NCBI RefSeq assembly: GCF_002234575.2
Contig: NZ_CP022464.2
Span: 4,092,001 to 4,156,000 of the forward strand
DNA from: Enterocloster bolteae
Lineage (GTDB): Bacteria; Bacillota; Clostridia; Lachnospirales; Lachnospiraceae
Direction of reading: 5' to 3'
DNA: 64,000 nucleotides
A model generated the notes under the pieces. The model did not search any database, was not told where the DNA came from, and saw nothing but the letters and a program-made list of their open reading frames with translations. Positions 8,297 through 15,302 of the stretch are shown here, one piece after another. Every line of letters starts with the position of its first letter. Within the stretch, counting starts at the first letter, position 1. A program made the translations under genes and the position numbers.

Positions 8297-8659
8297 TTAA
8301 ATTTTATCCTGCCTGTCTGTCCTGCAATTCATATCTGTCCTGTAATTCATGCCTGGCCGGTCTTTCGTATCCGTCCAGCGATGCAGGATTGTTCCGATTG
8401 CCTCATCCTCAGTGGATGCCTTCTGTCCTGTCAGATAGATACACGCCTCCTTCCATTCTTCCTGTGTAAAGTCATCTCTGTTACGCAGGATGAATTCCCT
8501 CAGCCACCGTTCTTCCACGTGCATGAATCGTAAATCTGACATATACTCACATTTTGCCTTCAAGGCCAGATACTCTAACAAGGAACAACTCACCATCTCT
8601 GTATCTCCTTCCTTAAGCAGCACCAATCCGGTGATGCATGTGAATTCCGGCGTTTTCAT
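8297..8659 (-). CDS. Unknown small protein, first gene behind inversion switch 1
   Basis: A 120-residue protein starting MKTPEFTCITGLVLLKEGDT; not recognised. The middle is helical and charged (EERWLREFILRNRDDFTQEEWKEACIYL) and the tail has short repeats from duplicated DNA (RTDMNCRTDRQDK). The frame stays open upstream through the repeat at 8666-8691: in the present orientation a TTG at 8714-8716 could add 19 residues, and after inversion of the neighbouring segment an ATG would add 12 different ones. The ATG at 8657-8659 (after GGGGTAATCCAC) is the only start independent of orientation and is used here. No promoter faces it in the sequenced orientation. Confidence 0.65.
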   Translation of the reverse strand: MKTPEFTCITGLVLLKEGDTEMVSCSLLEYLALKAKCEYMSDLRFMHVEERWLREFILRNRDDFTQEEWKEACIYLTGQKASTEDEAIGTILHRWTDTKDRPGMNYRTDMNCRTDRQDKI

Positions 8660-8665
8660 GTGGAT

Positions 8666-8691
8666 TACCCCAGAATAATCATTCTGTGGTA
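8666..8691 (+). repeat. Inverted repeat L of switch 1 (recombination site)
   Basis: A 26-bp site built as two 11-bp arms (TACCCCAGAAT and ATTCTGTGGTA) around the centre AATC. Its reverse complement matches the site at 8917-8942 at 25 of 26 positions, including a continuous 21-bp block. The arms themselves are nearly palindromic, the layout expected for a tyrosine recombinase core site, and the asymmetric centre gives the site its direction. Confidence 0.88.
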
Positions 8692-8916
8692 CTTTCTCCG
8701 CCTGGGCGTGTATCAAAAAGAATCCGCTAAGGATTTTATAGGAAACTCAGAGGAACAATCAAGCAAATTTGACACACCAAGAAACCGGCAAGTATTTTTT
8801 TCCTTCCCGGTCTTGTTTGCTTTGAGGAAAAATAATATATGTATATTGACGCAGTCCGCCTTTTATTATAAAATACAAGAAGATTGTAATTTTGGTTTGC
8901 AGAAATGCCGGCATGA
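8692..8916. other. Invertible segment of switch 1
   Basis: The 225 bp between the two inverted sites. It is AT-rich and holds a strong promoter pointing right plus the last 51 bp of the recombinase frame. In the sequenced orientation the promoter points away from the genes at 8297 and 7781 (apparently OFF). Inversion would place it about 40 bp from the left site, facing those genes (ON). The inversion itself is inferred; both the repeats and the promoter are read directly. Confidence 0.8.
8846..8874 (+). promoter_or_regulatory. Invertible promoter of switch 1
   Basis: TTGACG at 8846-8851, a 17-bp spacer and TAAAAT at 8869-8874 form a near-consensus sigma-A promoter. It reads rightwards, through the repeat at 8917 and into the antisense strand of the recombinase gene, in the sequenced orientation. 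Confidence 0.78.
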
Positions 8917-9786
8917 TACCACAGAATGATTATTCTGTGGTATTTTAATGTCCTTTGCAATTCCCATACGGTTCATCACCTTCTCATAATGTTTCAGGCT
9001 GGATGCCACGTAAATCCGCGTTGTCTCTATGGAGGTATGTCCCAGAATGTCTGCCAGATGTGCCAGATTTTTCTCGATGGCATAGAAGCTCTTTGCAAAC
9101 AGATGACGGAAATTATGAGGAAATACCTTTGACTGGTCCACCCTCGCCTCCCGGCATATTTTCTTCATGGAATGGCATATATTACTTCTGTCCAGACATT
9201 TTCCGCTCTTTGTCCTGAATATACATCCGCTTTTTATATCTGCATCCCTTATATACTCCTTAAGCTGTCTGACCAGATTTCTTGGAAAAATAATGACCCT
9301 GTATTTTCCCTTCATATTTATTTCAGCATTTCCCTGATAAACAGCCTCCACAGTCACATATGGCAGTTCACTGATTCGTATGCCTGTCCCGTACAAAACC
9401 AGCATGAGGAAATATAACTGGGTCTTTCCTGTACGGCTGGCTGTCTCCAACAGCCGTCTGCAGTCCTGTTCTGTCAGATCCCGTTTCTCATCCATATAGA
9501 TTCTTTTCTGGACCTTCAGGAATTTCACTTTATGGGCCTCCAATCCCATACACTTTAAATATGCGTTTATGGCTGAAAGTTTTCCGTTCACGGTCCGGGC
9601 CCTGCATCGACGGCTGAGATGCCCCCGGTACTGTATCAGCAACTCTTTGCTGATACATTCCTGTCCCATAAAATCAAGCATCTCTCTCACATCATGAAGA
9701 TACTTGTTTATGGTTGATTTTGATTTTTCCTCGTCACACAAATACGATTCAAATTTCATCAGCAGCATTTCCATTTCCATTTCCAT
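8866..9786 (-). CDS. Tyrosine recombinase (DNA invertase) of switch 1
   Basis: About 306 residues, an XerC/D-like tyrosine recombinase. The N-terminal SAM-like domain spans about 10-95 (SKSTINKYLHDVREMLDFMG). The catalytic part shows Arg in GTGIRISEL, a Lys in the KGKYRV hairpin, His-x-x-Arg in HNFRHLFA, His in DILGH and the Tyr nucleophile in TTRIYVA. The last about 25 residues (from IPQNNHSVV) are encoded by the recombination site 8917-8942 and by the invertible segment, so inversion changes the C-terminus. The start region has ATGGAA repeated in frame; ATG 9786 follows GGAGGGTTTT, and an upstream ATG at 9798 is the alternative. It is closely related to the recombinase at 55805. Confidence 0.92.
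   Translation of the reverse strand: MEMEMEMLLMKFESYLCDEEKSKSTINKYLHDVREMLDFMGQECISKELLIQYRGHLSRRCRARTVNGKLSAINAYLKCMGLEAHKVKFLKVQKRIYMDEKRDLTEQDCRRLLETASRTGKTQLYFLMLVLYGTGIRISELPYVTVEAVYQGNAEINMKGKYRVIIFPRNLVRQLKEYIRDADIKSGCIFRTKSGKCLDRSNICHSMKKICREARVDQSKVFPHNFRHLFAKSFYAIEKNLAHLADILGHTSIETTRIYVASSLKHYEKVMNRMGIAKDIKIPQNNHSVVSCRHFCKPKLQSSCIL
8917..8942 (+). repeat. Inverted repeat R of switch 1 (recombination site)
   Basis: A 26-bp site, a perfect dyad of 11-bp arms (TACCACAGAAT / ATTCTGTGGTA) around GATT, in inverted orientation to the copy at 8666-8691. It lies inside the 3' part of the recombinase gene and is translated as IPQNNHSVV. Confidence 0.88.
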
Positions 9787-9959
9787 AAAACCCTCCATTT
9801 CAGCCCTGTTAACAAGTTGTCATTGATGTCATATAGGATACAGAATATCCTTTTTTAGTTTTTATATTGTAAATCATATTTATACATCCAAAAACCGGGG
9901 GGGTATTTTTTATGGAATGAGGCCCATCGTTAAAATTCCGCTGTCCTGACTCAGATGGT

Positions 9960-10140
9960 ACGATTACGGCCAGAGAGGAAAACATAACAAAAACAGCTGC
10001 TTACCTGCGTATCTAACGGCCCGCACTGTCAAAGCAGCTAAAGGATATAGCACTGGAAGGGATGCTGCCCTGAAAACGGACAGAAGACATTCTGGAAATA
10101 GCGGATAAAACAACGGATGAATTCAAGTCACTGAGGATAG
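9960..10140 (+). pseudogene. Decayed LysR-family regulator N-terminus
   Basis: One frame reads TITAREENITKTAAYLRI, stop, RPALSKQLKDIALEGMLP, stop, KRTEDILEIADKTTDEFKSL. This is the LysR winged-helix signature (ENITKAAEYLHISQPALSRQLKDLE...TLTEEGMLLRKRAEEIL) with two stops and an internal deletion; the sensor domain is gone. It fills most of the 460-bp gap between the recombinase and the Spo0A-like gene, in which nothing else is seen apart from the two sites at 10163-10191. Confidence 0.72.
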
Positions 10141-10162
10141 TACTGCCAGGATATTCGCATTT

Positions 10163-10191
10163 TTCGACTTATTTATATCAATTTTGTCGTC
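10163..10191 (+). promoter_or_regulatory. Two Spo0A-box-like sites before the Spo0A-C gene
   Basis: TTCGACT at 10163-10169 (consensus TTCGACA, the reverse of TGTCGAA) and TGTCGTC at 10185-10191 each resemble the 0A box at 6/7 and 5/7 positions, 22 bp apart, upstream of the gene at 10263. No strong promoter hexamers are obvious beside them. They would suit control by Spo0A or by the encoded protein. Confidence 0.4.
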
Positions 10192-10262
10192 CAATCTCCC
10201 TTGTCAAACCACGCCTCTGCGTATAACGTAACATTGGTAACAAAAACCAAGGAGGGATTAAC

Positions 10263-10643
10263 ATGAACCACGAAAAAGAAATCAGTAACCTGCTTCGGCG
10301 CCTCGGTGTAAACAACTCCTATGTAGGGTTTCGTTACACAATCTACGGCGTCATCCGGACCGTCCATGACCCCACTTTGCTCGCTTATATATCCAAGGGG
10401 TTATATGTGGATATAGCGGTCCATTACCAGACCTCAATCGGCTGTGTGGAGCGGAATATACGCACTCTTATCAATACGATTTGGTTACATGGGGACAGAA
10501 AACTGCTAAATGAAATCTTTGATTTTGAACTTAGCCAGAAACCCCGCAACGGGGCATTTATAGACGCGCTGGTAAATTATATAGTGATGAGAGGCATCAG
10601 TGAAGAAATTACAGACTCTGCCTGTCAGCAGCAGGCAACATAA
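10263..10643 (+). CDS. Stand-alone Spo0A C-terminal-domain protein
   Basis: A 126-residue protein matching only the DNA-binding effector domain of the sporulation regulator Spo0A: ISNLLRRLGVNNSYVGFRY at the start, YISKGLYVDIAVHYQTSIGC near the middle and CVERNIRTLINTIW with the recognition-helix pattern. No receiver domain precedes it. Start ATG follows AAGGAGGG. Such truncated paralogues can bind 0A boxes without phosphorylation control. It lies alone between a LysR remnant and a convergent AraC gene, so its targets cannot be read from context beyond the 0A-like sites before it. Confidence 0.88.
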   Translation: MNHEKEISNLLRRLGVNNSYVGFRYTIYGVIRTVHDPTLLAYISKGLYVDIAVHYQTSIGCVERNIRTLINTIWLHGDRKLLNEIFDFELSQKPRNGAFIDALVNYIVMRGISEEITDSACQQQAT

Positions 10644-10794
10644 CCCTCCCGCACCGCTAAAAGGCCGTACAGCCTCCCCTGCCGGCAAACTCTGTACCGG
10701 CCGGGATGGCCTCCGGGCATTACTCACGGCCACAGCAGGCTCACGGCAGCCGGCATATACTCCTTTTTCTGCCAGGATTATACCGGGTACCTGC

Positions 10795-11763
10795 TCATAC
10801 CCTCCGTACAGGTCTGATATATTTAAAATACTGTTCGGGATTATAATAAAAATACATGAGCCGGCCGGGAGAAGTATCCAGGCAATAGCCTGTATCAGCA
10901 TAATCAAACGCTGCCATTGCATTTTCTATTCTTTCCTCCACACTCCGGTTTTCCTGTTCATAATCAAATGGCCCGTGTTCAAAAACAATATACTCGGCTT
11001 CAGGAATGTCATCCATAAGCATCTGCGGCGGAACCGCTCCTTTGTATTCAGGAGGAAGCCGTACTCCCCAGCATTCAGAGCGCAGTATTCCCCAGTCACA
11101 TAGTCTGCCATCCGGATCATTCATATAGGCCATGATTTGACCGCTTCCACAGTTGACCTCGCTTCCTCCGCCATCGTCCAGTTTTCCCTTGATGCTGTCC
11201 AGCAAGCCGCAGACCGTCTCATAGTCCTGCCCTGGAATAAGATTCTGCTTCTGCCAAAAATCCCAATATCCGTTGCTCTCACGGTTTTTAATATACAAAA
11301 ATTTGTGAGCGGGTATAGTAACAAAATAAATTTTAACTCCATCTGCTGATTGAATCATACCGATTTCTCCTAATCCTAAAAAGTAGCGGTCAAAAGCACT
11401 TATCTTTGTACGGAGAACCACGGGTTTAGGATTTTTCCGATATTCGCTGGGCGTCACACCGTATGTTTCCTTAAAAGCCCTGGTAAAAGCCTCATGTGAT
11501 GAAAAGCCATAATCAAAAGCAACCTCCAAAAGATTCTTCTGGCTGTCCCTGACTTCTTTTAATGCAAAGGCCAATTTCCTGAGCTGCAGGTAATTCCTGA
11601 ATTGTATGCCTGATATTTCTTTAAATTTCCTCGACGTATAATATTCAGAATATCCCAGTCTGCAGGAAAGGGCACGCAATGACAAGGCTTCGTCATTATA
11701 ACATTTAATACACCGGTCAATTTCATCAACAATTATCTGAATCTGCTTTTTCCACTCATACAT
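10795..11763 (-). CDS. AraC-family regulator with GyrI-like effector domain
   Basis: A 322-residue regulator with the HTH first: residues about 8-108 are the AraC DNA-binding domain (LSCRLGYSEYYTSRKFKEIS and FDYGFSSHEAFTRAFKETYGVTPSEYR), and about 125-322 form an effector-binding domain of the GyrI/BmrR type (VTIPAHKFLYI, AEYIVFEHGPFDYE). Members sense small lipophilic or cationic compounds and often control drug transporters or metabolic genes. No transporter is adjacent. About 150 bp of GC-rich non-coding sequence without clear features separates its end from the Spo0A-like gene. Confidence 0.87.
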   Translation of the reverse strand: MYEWKKQIQIIVDEIDRCIKCYNDEALSLRALSCRLGYSEYYTSRKFKEISGIQFRNYLQLRKLAFALKEVRDSQKNLLEVAFDYGFSSHEAFTRAFKETYGVTPSEYRKNPKPVVLRTKISAFDRYFLGLGEIGMIQSADGVKIYFVTIPAHKFLYIKNRESNGYWDFWQKQNLIPGQDYETVCGLLDSIKGKLDDGGGSEVNCGSGQIMAYMNDPDGRLCDWGILRSECWGVRLPPEYKGAVPPQMLMDDIPEAEYIVFEHGPFDYEQENRSVEERIENAMAAFDYADTGYCLDTSPGRLMYFYYNPEQYFKYIRPVRRV

Positions 11764-12003
11764 CCGTCTGTTTACCTCGTTTCAACCACTCTGCGATTCA
11801 TTATACAAAAAAAATGGGGCTGATACTTGATTTTACTTGCTGTATGGCGCCATCTTCCCTTCCCAATTATAATACGTCTCCCGCTGATTATTCACAAGCC
11901 TAAATAAATGATAAACAGGGGAATATATAAAATTGCGGAGCCATATAATGGAAGAACAGTTAAAACATTCTGCCATGACTGACAAAAATAATAAAATTTC
12001 CCC

Positions 12004-12032
12004 TTGACAATATTCTAAAAGCAAGGTATACT
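12004..12032 (+). promoter_or_regulatory. Promoter of the cold-shock gene
   Basis: TTGACA at 12004-12009, a 17-bp spacer and TATACT at 12027-12032: an almost consensus sigma-A promoter. The transcript would start near 12040, giving a leader of about 125 nt. The rest of the upstream gap (11764-12003) shows nothing else I can support. Confidence 0.82.
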
Positions 12033-12061
12033 CAAGAAGTATTTTTTATAAGATTTTGATT

Positions 12062-12120
12062 TCACATGTTTTTGTAAGTCATTATTCCTATGATGGTTTA
12101 CAAAAATATGTGATTTTTTT
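12062..12120 (+). promoter_or_regulatory. Terminator-like hairpin in the cold-shock leader
   Basis: TCACATGTTTTTGTAA (from 12062) is the inverted repeat of TTACAAAAATATGTGA (ending at 12113), with one bulge, and is followed by TTTTTTTATTTT. It sits wholly inside the leader between promoter and ribosome site (AGGAGG at 12150). It could act as an attenuator or as a temperature-sensitive leader structure, as in known cspA leaders. Confidence 0.6.
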
Positions 12121-12162
12121 ATTTTATTTAAAATCACAATAAAATATTAGGAGGTATCTTTC

Positions 12163-12366
12163 ATGAACAAAGGTACAGTAAAATGGTTTAACTCACAAAA
12201 AGGATTTGGTTTTATTACGAATGAAGAAAACGGCGAGGACATTTTTGTTCACTTTTCCGGTATTGCTACAGATGGCTTTAAGTCATTAGAAGACGGACAG
12301 TCCGTAACCTTTGACATAACCAATGGCAACCGCGGCTTACAGGCTGTAAATGTCTGCGCTGCATAA
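12163..12366 (+). CDS. csp: Cold-shock protein (CspA family)
   Basis: A 67-residue single cold-shock domain with both RNA-binding motifs: KGFGFITNEE (RNP1) and DIFVHFSGI (RNP2), plus GTVKWFNSQ at the start. These small RNA chaperones melt secondary structure in mRNA, in cold or stationary phase. The length is normal, the start follows TAGGAGGTA, and the structured leader suggests post-transcriptional control. It is a single-gene transcript closed by a hairpin downstream. Confidence 0.95.
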   Translation: MNKGTVKWFNSQKGFGFITNEENGEDIFVHFSGIATDGFKSLEDGQSVTFDITNGNRGLQAVNVCAA

Positions 12367-12416
12367 TATTCAAGATATAAATGGGACATATCACAATATG
12401 CCGCCGTACCATACCT

Positions 12417-12486
12417 GGCGGGGAGAAATCCCCGCCATATCCAGTTAAAGTTCCCCTGCCGTGCTACAGCAAGACAGGGGCTTTTG
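12417..12486 (+). terminator. Hairpins ending the cold-shock transcript
   Basis: A very stable GGCGGGGAGAAATCCCCGCC hairpin (12417-12436) without a T tract is followed by a second stem CCCCTG/CAGGGG (12453-12480) with CTTTTG. The second is the more likely intrinsic terminator. Confidence 0.6.
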
Positions 12487-12531
12487 TATATCAAAAAGGA
12501 CACCTGGGTCACATCGCCTGCTTATCCATCT

Positions 12532-12577
12532 AAAAAACAGCGGATTTTGCCGCCATAGCAGAATCCGCTGTTTTTTC
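12532..12577. terminator. Bidirectional terminator
   Basis: CAGCGGATT (12538) pairs with AATCCGCTG (to 12570), flanked by AAAAAA on the left and TTTTTT on the right, so it can end transcription from both sides. It lies 2 bp from the end of dsdA. Confidence 0.85.
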
Positions 12578-12578
12578 T

Positions 12579-13913
12579 TTAGAGGCTGGCAGATTGTGTC
12601 CGGATATTCAAATACTCCGCCACCATCTCCGGAGGCACCATGTTGCCGCCTGTCGCCCAGGCTATATGGACAGCCTGCCCCATACAGCCGCTGAGACCCT
12701 TTTCCCTGATATAATTATCCATTTCATCTGCATGAAGGAACGCGGCAAAGGAGGCGCATGCAGAAGGTTCTATGAATATATCCTCTGTTTTCACAAGCGC
12801 GCGCATCAGTTCATACAGCTTTCCATCCTCGATTGTGCAGATTCCTGCAAGCCGCTTCTCAATCACCTTTCCCACAAACGCAGACGGCCTTCCGACGGCC
12901 AGCCCGTCCGCATCTGTCTTTCCACTGATTCCAAAATCTCCAACACAGACCTTATCATGCTCTCCTGTGGCCATTCCTATCAGCATACAGCAGGCCTGGG
13001 TCGGTTCCATGAAAAAGCAGTGAACGCAGTCGCCGTAAATCTCTTTCAGACCATAGGCCACCCCGCCCGGCGCTCCGCCAATCCCGCAGGGCAAATATAC
13101 AAATAGCGGATGTTGTCTGTCCACCTGGATTCCCTGTTCCTCCAGCTGGTGTTTCAGCCGTTGTCCTGCAACCGCATATCCAAGAAACAGATTGACAGAA
13201 TTCTCGTCATCCACAAAATAACTCATAGGGTCCTGGTCGGAACTCTTTCTTCCTTCCTCCACAGCCGCACAGTAGTCGGACTCATATTCGATAACTGTAA
13301 CCCCCTTGCTTCTCAGCAAATCCTTCTTCCACTGTTTGGCATCCGCCGACATGTGTACCGTCACCTGGAATCCCAGTTTGGCGCTCATGATGCCGATGCT
13401 GAGCCCCAGGTTACCGGTGGATCCCACCTGAACCTTATACCGGCCAAAGAACTCTCTCATTTCACTGGTGTTCAGTTTCCGGTAATCCTCATTTTCGTTG
13501 AGAAGCCCTGCCTCAAAGGCCAGGTCCTCCGCATGTTTCAGCACCTCATAGATACCTCCCCTGGCCTTTACAGAACCGGATATGGGGAGATGGCTGTCCA
13601 TTTTAAGGAACAGTTTTCCGGTTATACCGGCCCCCCACTCCTGGTTCAGTTCCTGTCTCATGGCCCTGATTTCCCGCAGCTCCGATTCTATTATGCCATT
13701 CCGGGCAGCCGTCTCAGGAAAAACCTCGGCCAGATAAGGCGCAAAACGTTCCAGCCGCCTTGCCGCATCCTGTATCTGCTCCTTCGATACTGCTTTTTCT
13801 CCCTGCCCGCTCTCCGGGCACTCCCTGCTGTTCACCCAGAACACTTCTTTTCCGGCGGCAGCTTCCGCCAATACCGGTATCTGTTTCATATATGCTTCTA
13901 TTCTTGAATCCAT
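12579..13913 (-). CDS. dsdA: D-serine dehydratase (D-serine ammonia-lyase)
   Basis: A 444-residue PLP enzyme of the DsdA type, converting D-serine to pyruvate and ammonia. The Lys that binds PLP is in GSVKARGGIYEVLKHAE (about residues 112-128), and the glycine-rich phosphate loop is at YLPCGIGGAPGGVAYGLK. STGNLGLSIGIMSAKLGF is the substrate loop. Length is typical. ATG 13913 is preferred over one three codons upstream because AAAGGA would touch that start. It is the last gene of an operon with an amino-acid symporter and a phosphodiesterase, under a DeoR regulator. Confidence 0.92.
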   Translation of the reverse strand: MDSRIEAYMKQIPVLAEAAAGKEVFWVNSRECPESGQGEKAVSKEQIQDAARRLERFAPYLAEVFPETAARNGIIESELREIRAMRQELNQEWGAGITGKLFLKMDSHLPISGSVKARGGIYEVLKHAEDLAFEAGLLNENEDYRKLNTSEMREFFGRYKVQVGSTGNLGLSIGIMSAKLGFQVTVHMSADAKQWKKDLLRSKGVTVIEYESDYCAAVEEGRKSSDQDPMSYFVDDENSVNLFLGYAVAGQRLKHQLEEQGIQVDRQHPLFVYLPCGIGGAPGGVAYGLKEIYGDCVHCFFMEPTQACCMLIGMATGEHDKVCVGDFGISGKTDADGLAVGRPSAFVGKVIEKRLAGICTIEDGKLYELMRALVKTEDIFIEPSACASFAAFLHADEMDNYIREKGLSGCMGQAVHIAWATGGNMVPPEMVAEYLNIRTQSASL

Positions 13914-13958
13914 AATATCCATTCCTTTCTGTCTGTAAATTTATAGTTTCTTTGCGCC

Positions 13959-15302
13959 CTATTGGTTCTCTCTGAAGAATTCCCTGGTCATCCTCATTAC
14001 CACCGGTGAAAGTTTAAGAAGAGCCAGCACATTGGGTATGATTAAAAGTCCCAGCATACAATCCTGAACAGACCAAACGATCCCGGCCGTGCTCAGGCTT
14101 CCCAATAAAATCAATACGGGAAACAGAATGCGGTAAAAACGGTCTCCTTTCAGGCTCTTTATGTACATAAGGCTCACATGGCCAAAATACCACTGGCTCA
14201 TGATGGAGGTGGATGCAAACAAGATCAGGCTGACCGAAACCACGTATTTAAAAAGAGGAGCGACGGTCCCAAATGCCTCAGCCGCCAATGACGCCGCACT
14301 TGCACCTTCCAGAGGCACCCCGCTTGCCAGGATGGAAAAACCAGTGGTGCTGCAGATAACCATAGTATCTACGAACACCTCCACAACACCATAAAATCCC
14401 TGTCTGGCCGGATGGTCCACCTGCGCCGCCGAATGAATAACGGCCGCAGATCCTTCGCCTGCTTCATTGGAATACAGCCCCCTGGCCACACCAAAACGCA
14501 TGGCCTCCTTCATTGTCAGTCCCGCGGCGGCCCCCATCCCTGCTTTCATGGAACAGGCGTCCTGCAAAATGCTTCTGAACATGGGAAGGATGGAATCCAG
14601 ATTAGTGAACACCACCACGATACCTCCCACAATATACAGCGATGCCATGACCGGCACGATTTTCTGAGCCACATCCGCCAGGCGCTTAAGTCCGCCGCCT
14701 ATAATGAAAACCATGACAGCCGCCATTAAAATCCCTGTGACTGCTTTCGGGACTCCAAATACCTGAAAGGCCACATCCGATATGGTATTGGACTGAATCA
14801 ACGTTCCTCCCGCATTCTGGAAAAACAGGAGAACCGCCGCGGCTACGCCCAACAGCCTTGCATGGAGCCCCTTTTCAATGTAATACATGGGGCCTCCGTA
14901 ATAGCTTCCGTCCGCACCTTTTTGACGAAACACCAGTCCCAACACAATTTCAGCATACTTTGTGGCCATGCCTAAAAATGCAGCTGCCCACATCCAGAAC
15001 AATGCGCCCGGTCCTCCTCCAATCAATGCAGTGGCGACACCAACAATATTTCCGCTTCCCACACAGCTGGCTATCGCCATATAAAGCGCCTGGATAGAGG
15101 ATACGGTTCCCTTATGGTCCCGGGTACCCTCTGTTTTCTCTTTTTTTGGACATAATTCCTTTATGATCCAGGGGATGGACCTGAACTGGATTCCGCCCGT
15201 GGCAATGGTGTAAAACACTCCCAGCCCCAGCAGCACAAACAACATCCAGTTCCCCCACAGCAGGCCGGCCAGATTCCCCAGTACTGCCTCTGCTGTTTTC
15301 AT
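13959..15302 (-). CDS. Sodium/alanine (AGCS) symporter
   Basis: A 447-residue membrane protein of the alanine or glycine:cation symporter family, with 10-11 hydrophobic spans. Family signatures include GGIQFRSIPW (about 33-42), IASCVGSGNIVGVATALIGGGPGALFWMW (about 78-106), TKYAEIVLGL and RGLYSNEAGEGSAAV (about 275). It imports small amino acids with Na+. Its ATG overlaps the stop of the upstream phosphodiesterase gene (TGATG), so the two are translationally coupled. Next to D-serine dehydratase, D-serine or D-alanine is a plausible substrate; this is inference. Confidence 0.9.
   Translation of the reverse strand: MKTAEAVLGNLAGLLWGNWMLFVLLGLGVFYTIATGGIQFRSIPWIIKELCPKKEKTEGTRDHKGTVSSIQALYMAIASCVGSGNIVGVATALIGGGPGALFWMWAAAFLGMATKYAEIVLGLVFRQKGADGSYYGGPMYYIEKGLHARLLGVAAAVLLFFQNAGGTLIQSNTISDVAFQVFGVPKAVTGILMAAVMVFIIGGGLKRLADVAQKIVPVMASLYIVGGIVVVFTNLDSILPMFRSILQDACSMKAGMGAAAGLTMKEAMRFGVARGLYSNEAGEGSAAVIHSAAQVDHPARQGFYGVVEVFVDTMVICSTTGFSILASGVPLEGASAASLAAEAFGTVAPLFKYVVSVSLILFASTSIMSQWYFGHVSLMYIKSLKGDRFYRILFPVLILLGSLSTAGIVWSVQDCMLGLLIIPNVLALLKLSPVVMRMTREFFRENQ

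Noticed and set aside
11833..12024. 63-codon minus-strand frame upstream of the cold-shock gene
   Set aside because: Overlaps a clear opposite-strand promoter and has no ribosome site or homology.
13110..13907. 265-codon plus-strand frame opposite dsdA
   Set aside because: Antisense shadow of a gene with complete family motifs.
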